From the NCBI GenBank assembly GCA_018806915.1, contig JAGKQI010000084.1, forward strand, positions 682,001 through 746,000: DNA of 64,000 nucleotides. The letters run 5' to 3'. The notes under the pieces are model-generated. The model saw nothing but the letters and a program-made list of their open reading frames with translations. It made no database searches and was not told the DNA's origin. The stretch comes from Phytophthora colocasiae (lineage: Eukaryota > Oomycota > Peronosporomycetes > Peronosporales > Peronosporaceae). Positions 34,618-43,868 of the stretch are shown piece by piece (the stretch's first letter is position 1; each line of letters starts with the position of its first letter). The position numbers were made by a program, and so were the translations under genes.

Positions 34618-36511
34618 TGACACGTTGCTAATTACGATTTTTCGAGTGGATATGGACGTTACGCTGTGATGTGATTGGATGTATAATGGATTGTGGGAGA
34701 AAGGGAGATGCGGGACGAGGTTATGTCCCGTGCGACAATGATGAATCTGTGGAAGAAAACTGCTATATATATTAACCTTCACCTGTACTGCAAAGGGGCC
34801 CAAGAGATCAGAAGTGTTCCTCGGAAAAGTGCACAAACTCCGAGAGACAATAACACTCAGTCTGATCACCGGACTTTCCCCGACGATGAGTGCCTAAAGG
34901 TTGGCAGAAAGTCTCTCAGAAGAATGTATCTCTGAGAGACCTCATCCCGTTGCCGTCCTGTGTGACGATGATGGTTCAAGGAATATAGTTATACCCACAA
35001 GATACCAAGTATCGCGCACCGGACGTAGCGCACCCCGCGCATATCCCGATTGGACTTCGTGCGTTGCAGCATACGTGCTCCGCACCCTGAAAATACTCAT
35101 GGATTTCTGGTATCACGCATGGAAACTCCGATATCACACCATGAAGTCTGACGTACATGAGTCCGACGTACATGAAGTCCGACGTACATGAAGTCTGACG
35201 TACATGAGTCCGACGTACATGATTCTGGTGAACAAGTCTGATGTGTCCGGCTTATACAAGCAATATTCCAGACATTTACCAGTTTCCGACGAACAGACTC
35301 CGACGTACAAGACTCCGATGAACAGACCCAAGTGTCACGACTCTGGTATTTACTACTCTGATGTACATGATTCCGGAGTACATGGTTCCGATGAACATGT
35401 CTCCGACGCACATGATTCCAGACCCTGATGAACAGGATACCAGACTCTGACACTCTGAAGTCCACCCCATACTGAAACCAAGTGTACCCAACACGACCTC
35501 ACGCAATCAAGTGAAACGCAACCCGCTCATCCCTGTAATGACATCATTAAGTGTCGACTCGACAAGATCTGCAGCATCGACTACCATAGTGAGCCCAAGT
35601 GAAGATTCCTGAGTTATACTGAGACCAAGTGTATGTGAGAATATGGAAGACAGAAGACAGAGAGATACGAGATAGAAAACCAGAGTTCAATTTGATCGGT
35701 ACCCCAAAGTTAAATTTGCGTTACAACCCCAAGGTCGATTCGTCGGTTCTTCGGAAGTGTAAGGCCACGACAAAGCTTTGAGTCGTGTGATCTCTCACCT
35801 ATCAAGCCCCTTTAGGTGGAGATCAGCGTAACGTAGAGACCTGAGAGGACCCACCTATTCCATTTCCTAGTTGGGTCGTTTGTCTTGTCTCTAACGGTAG
35901 CCCATTTCATATTGTACGTTTGGACAGGTTTTGGGAGCTAGACAGTCGCTCCCAAGACGCTCGGTAGACTGTTATATAACTGATAGTGTATTGGTTTATT
36001 TTCCCTCTATATATTAGAGGGTGGTGCGCGAAGTTACGGGATTACCAGACAGACCAGGTGTCTGGTGAACATTCCCTAGTTGACCTGGAGAACTAGCCCA
36101 CTGCTCAAGGGCCAGGAAAGAATAAGAGCAGCTACATATTTGTATATCGGAACTCTATATATTGCGGTTATCTCGGAAGCCTAATTACTGGGCTTCCCAT
36201 TGTATTAATCTCTCTTTTGACTCCAGAAATCTCTGGTGTACACAAGTGTTCACCGGAAAACGTTCGACTCTCAAGCGCTCCTGTGAGGACCAGAAGGACA
36301 TCCGACGGTCTACGCAAGGAACCCTCACTCTCATCAACACTCTCACGACCCCGGCGAGGGTCTCATTACCAAGACAACGAACCTACGAGGACAGCACAAG
36401 GTAACACACGCCCACCTTGCTGTGCGACTCTGGTATCACTACCGGGAGTCACACTTCTAGGTTCACTGTACGCCCCTGCACCGCGGTAAAAGTTGCACCG
36501 ACTTCGCGACA
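34618..36511 (+). repeat. 5' LTR of the giant element, 1894 bp
   Basis: Ends TGACACG...GCGACA. About 15 single-base differences from the right LTR were noticed by eye (roughly 99 percent identity), and the lengths are equal. It contains the motif cluster at 35147-35397 and an AT-rich TATATATTAGAGG stretch near 36008-36020 that could belong to a core promoter. Confidence 0.92.
35147..35397 (+). repeat. Cluster of an 11-bp motif in the LTR
   Basis: Eleven exact matches to TCYGRYGWACA, starting at 35147, 35162, 35178, 35194, 35209, 35224, 35285, 35299, 35314, 35357 and 35387. Spacing in the first part is 15-16 bp. The same cluster is in the right LTR (~50747-50997). Confidence 0.85.
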
Positions 36512-36513
36512 AC

Positions 36514-36538
36514 TGGTGCGCGTGCCCGGATTCGAACC
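36514..36538 (+). promoter_or_regulatory. Primer-binding site of the giant element
   Basis: Starts TGG two bases after the LTR. The 25 nt are the exact complement of a plausible tRNA 3' end: CCA, discriminator A, a 7-nt acceptor strand, a 5-nt T-stem strand and the loop TTCGAAT. Which tRNA cannot be named from this alone. Confidence 0.85.
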
Positions 36539-36601
36539 GAGGATATCACCGGATCTAAGAGAGTTTGAGGAGAGGGTTCCTGTCAAGCGTCTATATTCAA
36601 G

Positions 36602-37033
36602 ATGGCTTCACATGGAACTACAAGAGGAGGACGTCGGGGACGCGGTGGTCGCAGTGTGGCGACACGTCAGTCGAAGCGTCTTCAAGGTCTTCCGCCTGAT
36701 GAACAACCCGACTTGGATGCTGTTCAGAAGGCGGCACGCGAGAAGAAGAAGGCTGCACGTGAAAAGGAAGCAGCCGAGGAGGTGAACGTCCCGGAACCGG
36801 CGGTCGAAGACCAGCCTGCTGCGGAGCCTGAAGCCCAAGAGACACCCGATGTGTCTGGCGAACAAGGTTCTGAGGAAGGTCCGTCCGAAGCTGAAGCTTC
36901 TGGTGACGAGGTGGCCACTGCCCGTGAGGGTGGTGATGAGGCGTCTGAGGGAGGCGCCGACGTGGTTGAGTCCCCGGAGGTCATTGACTTATGTTCTGAG
37001 TCGACGGCTTCTGGGAAGTCCGTGGGGAAGTGA
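36602..37033 (+). CDS. Short acidic ORF upstream of gag (ORF0)
   Basis: 143 codons. An Arg/Gly-rich start (TTRGGRRGRGGRSVATRQSK) is followed by a Lys/Glu stretch and a long Glu/Ala/Gly-rich acidic tail. There is no known domain. The stop TGA (37031-37033) overlaps the open gag frame, which is open from 37000, and the first gag ATG is at 37036. It could be a separate product, or the N-terminus of gag joined by frameshifting. The Arg/Gly-rich N-terminus suggests nucleic-acid binding, which is inference. Confidence 0.55.
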   Translation: MASHGTTRGGRRGRGGRSVATRQSKRLQGLPPDEQPDLDAVQKAAREKKKAAREKEAAEEVNVPEPAVEDQPAAEPEAQETPDVSGEQGSEEGPSEAEASGDEVATAREGGDEASEGGADVVESPEVIDLCSESTASGKSVGK

Positions 37034-37035
37034 AG

Positions 37036-40000
37036 ATGGAACCCGGACTGGTTGATGAACGTGTCTCGAAGACTCCAAAGTCCGAAGACACTCCGATGTC
37101 CGATGGCATGCCGATGAAGTCCGAAGATTCTCTGAAGACACCGTCTGATGAGTCTGGGAGGGCCGATTCGCTGGATGGGGAACGTGCCCTGAAGTACGTA
37201 CGCCGCGAGTTCCGCCGCTGGAGGGACATGGACGCTGGAAGAATTGTTCCGCCGAACGTCGAATACGCCTGGCGAACAGCGAAGCCTGACGCAAATGTCT
37301 TTCAGAAGGCTGCGGCAGCGACGGGCGACTACATCAAGTGGCGGTGTTCTTCAGTATTTCCGGAAGACATGTGGATATCGGAGTTCTGCTTGAGGCGCCA
37401 TAGTTTTGGCCGAATCCAAGACTTGTCGTACGTCGAGATCTCGATGAATACTCTGACGGCACCCGAGTGCGTCGCTGTCCTTCAGACGATGCTGTATGAA
37501 GCAGGATTTGAGTTCCAGAACCTGCTACCGAGGTGGTCTCAGACCCAAGCGTCTGCTATCTTCGAACCTCAGGTGCGCAGTGTGGCGACGGAGCTTCAGA
37601 GCCGACTTGCTGAAGAACTGGTCGAGTGGGCCACGGTGACCGCCAGGTCACAGGTCAATCGACTCCCAGAAGACACAAAAGCAGGCAAAGAAGCACGTCA
37701 AGGCGAAGCTGATGGTATATTACGCGATGAGAAGGCTGACCTACAAGGACGACAGCTGATTATGAGGCTCCGGGTGACCGGACTCAGAGTCACACATAGT
37801 TCCGACAGGTCCAGCAGTGGAGAACCGCCGCAGTCCAAGCGCCTGCAGCATGGTCCGCCGCGCCCGCAAGTCTCGTCGACACCATCTGCACTGTCGACGC
37901 CGTCGCTGAGTTCGCTGCCAGTGTACGAGAGTCACTCTGATAGCACTCGCTTGGAGTCTGGTGTGCCAATGTCTGAAGATCGAGGTAGCTCTCTGACGAC
38001 TGATGCGCCGGTGCCAAGTGTCATTGGGACCTCGCGTACGTCTGATGACCACTCGTCGGGACTTCAGACCTCTCGTGGAAGTTCCACAGACTCATCGCTG
38101 ATGTCTATGAGTCGAGGGGCGTCTGCACATATGCCGTTGTCCGTCGGAGGTCTGGCAATGATTGCCCAAGGTGCTGATGCCGGAGGAATGGTCGCCGGAG
38201 AGTCTATGGGAATCCACGTGACACGAACACTGATGCCGGTGAAGTCGGAGCCTGAAGACTTCGAGATGTTGGAAGAGAAGCCGGAGTTTCCAGAAGTGAA
38301 GTCCGAGAGACAGTTGTCTACCAGAGATTCTGTGCAAGATTCTGTTCACCGGACGCCAGAAGCCCCATCATCGTCCGTCTCGAGTCGTGGGAGAAGTCAC
38401 CAGAGCAGGCACCAGAGTCTGAAGAGCGAGGATCACCAGAAAGTGTCTTCCAGACACCTGAGTTCCGTTGCGTCAAGCCACACACGAAGTTCCCAGAGAT
38501 CAGGCCCAGCGCAGATCGAATTGAACGTTATGCGGCAGCAACAGGAATGGCAGCGTCGGATGGAACAGGAGCAGAAGGAATTTCTGGCCAGAGAACGTCT
38601 GGAATCCATGGAGCGTGAACGTCGACGTGAACAACGGGAACTTGATACGCGCCAGCAGATCCAGACACTTACCGACCGACTACTTGAGTCTGAGAGCGCC
38701 AGGCTGGAAGCCCAGAGACGCGCGGATGACTTGGAAGAACGTCGGAGTCAAGCGTCAGAGTCCAAGCTCAAGTACCATTCGAAGTCGTCTGAGAGACAGG
38801 TGTCCGACGAACAAGTTTCTGGTGAACAGTTTTCCGACGTACAGCGTCTGGAGACCGAGTTTGCAGATCGCTGGAAACAACGGGAAGCCGAGGCCGAAGC
38901 CGAACGTGCGCGTTGGGCAGACGAGCTGAAACGTGACTGGATTTCGCAAATGGAGACCTTACGACAGCGGGTGCACGACGTGGAGTCGGAGCGCGACAGG
39001 GAGCGAGAAAGTTCCCAGAACATGCAGCGTTTCCAGGCCGCAGAATTGAGGAACCTTCGTGCAACATTGTCCCAAGTTCAAGGGGTCGCCCACCCTGAAG
39101 TAGCAACTTCAAGTCGGATCTCCGGTGAACATGACCCTAAACCGGCAACCGGACTTCTGGTGAACAGTCGGGATTCGGGAGATTGCACACCTGGGGTTAG
39201 GGGATCAGAAGGAGTCGCCAGTAGGGGTAGGGTTACACCCATTAAAACGACGGAGGCCTTCCATACGCCTCTTCCCCTACGGAGAACGACCGACACCAAG
39301 CGCGCGAAGGCTGGAAGGCATGGCGCGGCCACCGCGGCCGCTACGACGACCCAGACGGCTCAAGCGACTCCCCTGACCGAGATCAAGACTGAAGGAAGGC
39401 GCCCAGCGACTCCCAGGCGCGAAGGACACCGGAAACCAAGCGAAAGACGCTCTGAAGATGGCCGGGACGCTCCTCGAAGGCCTGGAAGACGCAGGAATGA
39501 CCCAGACCCGGGTGGAAGCTCAAGTGACTCAAGCTCGGACTCAAGTGATTCGTCTTCTGATGACTTGGATCCTCCGGAGGTTGTAAACCTGACTTCTGCG
39601 TCCCAGGGACAAGCTGGAGCGACCCTGTTGACTATGAGGCCCTTCATAAACTCAAGTATCATCGGAGAATTTGATCCCCGAGCGACATTACGGGAGCGTG
39701 TTCACTGGTGGGAGCGCTTCGTGAACATGGCATCTCAGGGAGCGTGGACGAACAAGACCCGCATACAGGAACTCAAGCTGAAGCTCCCAGTGTCTGCCAG
39801 AGATTGGTTTAACCAGCTTCCGAAGAGCGTTTCCCGTGACTGGAAAGAATTGTCAGCGGAGTTTCGCAGGCGCTATTGCAAGGCCCGGTCATCATACTCC
39901 GAGAGATATTTCACGATGGAAATGAAGAGTTCCGAGACTCCGTTGGACTTCTTCTATCGCCTGAACTCGGCCGCCGGAAAAGCTGAGGTGGACTTCAGAA

Positions 40001-40827
40001 AGTCCTCCAGACGCCTGGAGAAACACGTTCTGAGGTACATCACCAAGCTGAAGGACGAGCGTCTGAAGATCGCGTTACAAGGCCGGAAGTTCAGGAGTAT
40101 CTCGGACTTGGAATATGCTCTGCAACAGGACGAAGATGTCTGGCGAACTGCTGATCAAGATACTACGACCACCAGACATCGGGATTTCCGAGCGGACAAT
40201 CTCCCACGTGGACAGTTTAAGCCGAAGCGTATGGGGAAGACTTATGTCACCCGAGAAGCAGACCCGGATGCCTCTGATGATGTCGATGCGGATACCAGAA
40301 CTCAAGAGAAGGATACCAGAGCTTCGTCGTCAGAACACGATCGCGAGATGTCTGGTGTACAATCTTCGTCTGGTGTACAATCTGCCTCTCAGGCGCCTGG
40401 TGGTGCTGAATGGACTCAGACTCTGACAAACGAAGTTTATCGGGTCATGGACAACATGGGATGGCGACCGCCGCCCCAGTCTCCCCGAGGATCGTCAGGT
40501 CAAGACTTCCAGCAGACACGGCGCGATAACCCTGACTACTGGAACAAGTTCTGCGAGAAGTGTCGTCGCTCAGGCCATTCAGAAGAAAACTGCTGGAGGG
40601 ACATTGTCTGCGACAGATGTCAGGAGAAAGGTCACCCGAGCAGGATGTGCCGAGTACCGCCGTGTGAGGTTTGCGGAAAGGTGCACTCTGGGAGACCATG
40701 CGAAGACATCAAGACTCTGGAATCCCTCAAGAAACTAGCCCGTCAAGGTACACTGAAGGACCTGCCGGATCACCTACTGGAGAGACTCCTGGGTGACGAG
40801 GCTGACTCTGGGAAACAGTTAAACTAG
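37036..40827 (+). CDS. gag: gag of the giant gypsy element
   Basis: About 1263 codons, unusually long for gag; start chosen at the first ATG. The N-terminal ~170 residues include a conserved-looking block (KYVRREFRRWRDMDAGRIVP), followed by Ser/Thr-rich disordered sequence (~250-480) and coiled-coil-like Arg/Glu/Gln-rich stretches (~500-580 and ~615-690). The gag domain proper is at ~870-1045 (STIIGEFDPRATLRERVHWW region, RDWFNQLPK, FRRRYCKARSSYSERYFTM). Three zinc knuckles are near the end (CEKCRRSGHSEENC, CDRCQEKGHPSRMC, CEVCGKVHSGRPC). Expected role: coat protein that packages the RNA. The 11-bp motif occurs eight times in the coding sequence and encodes SGEQ, SDEQ or SDVQ-like tetrapeptides. 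Confidence 0.88.
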   Translation: MEPGLVDERVSKTPKSEDTPMSDGMPMKSEDSLKTPSDESGRADSLDGERALKYVRREFRRWRDMDAGRIVPPNVEYAWRTAKPDANVFQKAAAATGDYIKWRCSSVFPEDMWISEFCLRRHSFGRIQDLSYVEISMNTLTAPECVAVLQTMLYEAGFEFQNLLPRWSQTQASAIFEPQVRSVATELQSRLAEELVEWATVTARSQVNRLPEDTKAGKEARQGEADGILRDEKADLQGRQLIMRLRVTGLRVTHSSDRSSSGEPPQSKRLQHGPPRPQVSSTPSALSTPSLSSLPVYESHSDSTRLESGVPMSEDRGSSLTTDAPVPSVIGTSRTSDDHSSGLQTSRGSSTDSSLMSMSRGASAHMPLSVGGLAMIAQGADAGGMVAGESMGIHVTRTLMPVKSEPEDFEMLEEKPEFPEVKSERQLSTRDSVQDSVHRTPEAPSSSVSSRGRSHQSRHQSLKSEDHQKVSSRHLSSVASSHTRSSQRSGPAQIELNVMRQQQEWQRRMEQEQKEFLARERLESMERERRREQRELDTRQQIQTLTDRLLESESARLEAQRRADDLEERRSQASESKLKYHSKSSERQVSDEQVSGEQFSDVQRLETEFADRWKQREAEAEAERARWADELKRDWISQMETLRQRVHDVESERDRERESSQNMQRFQAAELRNLRATLSQVQGVAHPEVATSSRISGEHDPKPATGLLVNSRDSGDCTPGVRGSEGVASRGRVTPIKTTEAFHTPLPLRRTTDTKRAKAGRHGAATAAATTTQTAQATPLTEIKTEGRRPATPRREGHRKPSERRSEDGRDAPRRPGRRRNDPDPGGSSSDSSSDSSDSSSDDLDPPEVVNLTSASQGQAGATLLTMRPFINSSIIGEFDPRATLRERVHWWERFVNMASQGAWTNKTRIQELKLKLPVSARDWFNQLPKSVSRDWKELSAEFRRRYCKARSSYSERYFTMEMKSSETPLDFFYRLNSAAGKAEVDFRKSSRRLEKHVLRYITKLKDERLKIALQGRKFRSISDLEYALQQDEDVWRTADQDTTTTRHRDFRADNLPRGQFKPKRMGKTYVTREADPDASDDVDADTRTQEKDTRASSSEHDREMSGVQSSSGVQSASQAPGGAEWTQTLTNEVYRVMDNMGWRPPPQSPRGSSGQDFQQTRRDNPDYWNKFCEKCRRSGHSEENCWRDIVCDRCQEKGHPSRMCRVPPCEVCGKVHSGRPCEDIKTLESLKKLARQGTLKDLPDHLLERLLGDEADSGKQLN

Positions 40828-40943
40828 CAAGCCCGTCGGATGGGGATCCGAAACGCGCCGGGCGAGGCATACCCCCAGAGTTATGTGTTCTAGTGTACGT
40901 AGGACCGGAGCTGAAAACAACCCAACCTAAAAATCAACATTGC

Positions 40944-43382
40944 ATGACCGCTTTAGCTCAAGAATCAGCCATGTCTTCAGAAATTCCGCGTCTGAGAGAC
41001 AGTTCATCGGACTTTCCGAGAGACTGTTCACCGGACTTTCCGAGAGACAATGAACCGCCTCCGGACGACACAATCCAGTTTCGTCTGAAAGACAAGGAAT
41101 GTTATGGCTGGTGGGAGGATCACTACCCTGATCCTGCAAAGCGTGATGTGGTCATGGTGCATGGCGCTGTCAATGATCATCGGACCAAGATTCTCCTGGA
41201 CACCGGTGCGACTATCAACATCCTGAGTTACGACTTTGCGCGTAAGCTCGGACTCAGGCTCAAGTCACACAAACAAACAAGAGTGTCTGGGATGGGAAGA
41301 GTTCCGACGTACATTGGTGCCAGTGCTGAGATCAAGCTAACTCTCGGACCGAGAGTGGTTTACATTGTTGATGTCTGGGTTGCGAATATCGGCGAAGGTA
41401 TAAACGTGCTATTGGGAATGGGATTCATGTTCGCTGCTGGTCTGAGGATCAGCGTCCGTGAGGGACTGGTATCTATGCCAGACGAAGTCGTGGTGATGAT
41501 GTGCAGCTGGGAGCCCGGTGATCATATCGGCAGGAACAGGTCCATCAGACCAAGTGAAGCTGTACTTCTGAGACCTGGTGAAAAATTTGTTGTTCGCATT
41601 GATTATGGTCCGACGAACCCACAACGAGAAGTCGTGTGGGCGGGACGTGGAGACCGTTGGGTGACTCAACTGATTTATGCAGCCCGGTCATGGCCTGTGG
41701 CGGTGCGCGTGGTGAACATTTCTGACAAGAATACTTGGGTGAATGAATTCTCTGACGTTGCAAGGATTGTGGAGTATGGATTTTTCCCACGACATGGTCG
41801 CTTTGTACGACCAGGCTCTGCAGCCTATCGTGACTGGGAAGTTTTGATTCTGGAGAACACTCCGTCACCAGAAACGAAGAGACGTTTGAAGGCCGAAGCT
41901 GACTTGGAGGATTTGATACCTCAGCCTCCGTGTGTGGATCACCCGGTATACCCGTGGCCCACTAAGATCTTACAGCGCCCGAGGCTGGATAATGCTCGAG
42001 TACAGTTTGTGAGGCCTACTTCGGTCCCACGAGCAAAACAAGTTCGTTTCGCTTTGGATGTGGCTACGCAGACAGATGACTGGGTGGATGCCGGAAAAGA
42101 GGAGACCCGAGATACCGCTGTGGACACTGGAGATCTGGAATTGCCATCAGAAGAAACGACTCCGAAGGACTCCGGAAACACGTCTGAAATTTCGAGTAAC
42201 ATTGTCAAGGATGAAGTCACCCTGAGTGTTTCCGGTGAACTGTTCATGGGAAATGAGGATCCGACAGACTGTTCATGGGACATCCCAATCCAGTGTATTC
42301 CAGGCACCCCTGTGGAAAAGCTCCGAGCTGAGTACGAGCGGTGCATGCGAGTCACGAATGAGGAATTGGATCTGGAACCCGGTGTCTACATACGGGAAGG
42401 AACAGACCTACTATCTCAATTACGTGACCAACTGGTTATGCTACCGGAATTGGAAGATTTGACCCCCGAATGTGACATCGACAAGACTGACGTCGGAGTA
42501 CCCGGGAAAACAACGCCGGAGATGGAGAAGAAACTCAAGGACATTCTGAAGTATCATCGGAAAATCTTTCTGGGAGACGGCAACGCCACACCTGCCCCGG
42601 CAAGGGGCGTGGTCTGTGACTTGGACGTGGGAGATGCTAAACCTGTTGCCCAACGTCCGAGGTCCGTTGCCCCTCACCTGATGATCAAGGTGTACGAACT
42701 TCTGAAGAAACTCCTGGAGACCGGACTCATCGAGTACTCGACTTCGCCTTGGGCATCACCAATTGTGATTGTTCTCAAGAAGAATGGTGTGGATATACGC
42801 ATGTGCATTGATTATCGAGTGGTGAATGGTTTTATCCAGTTGTCGCGTTATCCGTTGCCCCTGATAGACGATCTGTTGATTGGGTTTGAGGCAGCACTGT
42901 GGTTTATGAGTCTGGATATGGCGAGTGGTTTTTGGGCTATTCGAATGACGGAGCGTGCAAGGCTGATCTCAGCGTTCATCTGCCCATTTGGACACTTCCA
43001 GTGGGTAAGAATGCCTTTTGGTCTGAAGAACGCCCCTCTGGTGTACCAGGCTATGCTGGATAACTGTCTGTGGGGGTTCGTGCGATTGTCACCTGAAGAG
43101 GAAGCTGAGGTTGACCCCGATGTGCTGGAATTCCTGAAGTTAGAACCCCAGAACTCTGACGTACATGGTCCGATGTCTGGTGAACAACTTCAGAACTCTG
43201 ATGAACACATGCCAGAGGTTCCGGTGCTCACCGACCAAATGACTGTCTTTCAGAGGAACATCCCAGTCCCGTCCTTCATGGGACCGGTACTCGGTCGAAG
43301 TTCCTACATTGACGACATTGCTCATGGGGCGTCCACCTGGGATCAACTTTGTGAAGACTGGGGTAGAAAAGATACAGACTAA
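40944..43382 (+). CDS. pol: Protease and truncated reverse transcriptase of the giant element
   Basis: Frame open from 40893; first ATG at 40944. Retropepsin with LLDTGATIN (~41194). RT with SPWASPIVIVLKKNG, MCIDYRVVN, MSLDMASGFW (first Asp, ~42913), RMPFGLKNAP (~43013) and SYIDDIAHG (catalytic YIDD, ~43305). Between the PFG block and YIDD there is an extra stretch of about 80 residues that carries three copies of the 11-bp motif. A TAA at 43380-43382 ends the frame about 25 residues after YIDD, before the thumb. It is in a different frame from gag. Role: polyprotein maturation and cDNA synthesis, but this copy lacks the RT C-terminus. Confidence 0.85.
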   Translation: MTALAQESAMSSEIPRLRDSSSDFPRDCSPDFPRDNEPPPDDTIQFRLKDKECYGWWEDHYPDPAKRDVVMVHGAVNDHRTKILLDTGATINILSYDFARKLGLRLKSHKQTRVSGMGRVPTYIGASAEIKLTLGPRVVYIVDVWVANIGEGINVLLGMGFMFAAGLRISVREGLVSMPDEVVVMMCSWEPGDHIGRNRSIRPSEAVLLRPGEKFVVRIDYGPTNPQREVVWAGRGDRWVTQLIYAARSWPVAVRVVNISDKNTWVNEFSDVARIVEYGFFPRHGRFVRPGSAAYRDWEVLILENTPSPETKRRLKAEADLEDLIPQPPCVDHPVYPWPTKILQRPRLDNARVQFVRPTSVPRAKQVRFALDVATQTDDWVDAGKEETRDTAVDTGDLELPSEETTPKDSGNTSEISSNIVKDEVTLSVSGELFMGNEDPTDCSWDIPIQCIPGTPVEKLRAEYERCMRVTNEELDLEPGVYIREGTDLLSQLRDQLVMLPELEDLTPECDIDKTDVGVPGKTTPEMEKKLKDILKYHRKIFLGDGNATPAPARGVVCDLDVGDAKPVAQRPRSVAPHLMIKVYELLKKLLETGLIEYSTSPWASPIVIVLKKNGVDIRMCIDYRVVNGFIQLSRYPLPLIDDLLIGFEAALWFMSLDMASGFWAIRMTERARLISAFICPFGHFQWVRMPFGLKNAPLVYQAMLDNCLWGFVRLSPEEEAEVDPDVLEFLKLEPQNSDVHGPMSGEQLQNSDEHMPEVPVLTDQMTVFQRNIPVPSFMGPVLGRSSYIDDIAHGASTWDQLCEDWGRKDTD

Positions 43383-43868
43383 CAGAACCCTCTCGAATCT
43401 GTTACCCGCACAGAACGTCCATGTTGCGGGGGCAAATCGTGGAACCCAGCCGGTCCAGACAGTGCACTAGACGTAGTTTCACCTGCTCTTTCACGTGATC
43501 ACCTTGGATTTGGACCCACGTCTATGTAAACCCTCCAAATCTGATAAAACACAAACGCACGTAACTCCGCCCCCAGATGTGGTCCAGAGATGATCCAGGT
43601 GGATATCTATAGGTTTTCGGGTGCGGGGAATCCGATTATGAAGGTGACATAGACGTGCGAGCCGTACTTTTTATGAAAATATCGACCATCGAAATCACAA
43701 AATCGAAAGGTACCCCAAGGTGCAGAATTTCATGGCGAGTCGAATGGCCGCGGTCGCGTCTTTGTACGACCTCTACATTTTTATATATTCACGTATTAAA
43801 TTTAAGAGGTATCTACTGCGATTCTCAGGGTTCTGGAGAACTTTCGGGCTCTGGTAAACACGAGTCCC
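43383..43868. other. Broken junction between RT and RNase H
   Basis: 486 bp with stops in all forward frames, where the RT thumb and the first half of the gypsy RNase H would be expected. Only the last ~60 bp (CTGGAGAACTTTCGGGCTC region) loosely resembles the end of a connector. It may be decayed, rearranged or replaced sequence. No splice-site pair convincingly restores a frame. Confidence 0.5.
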
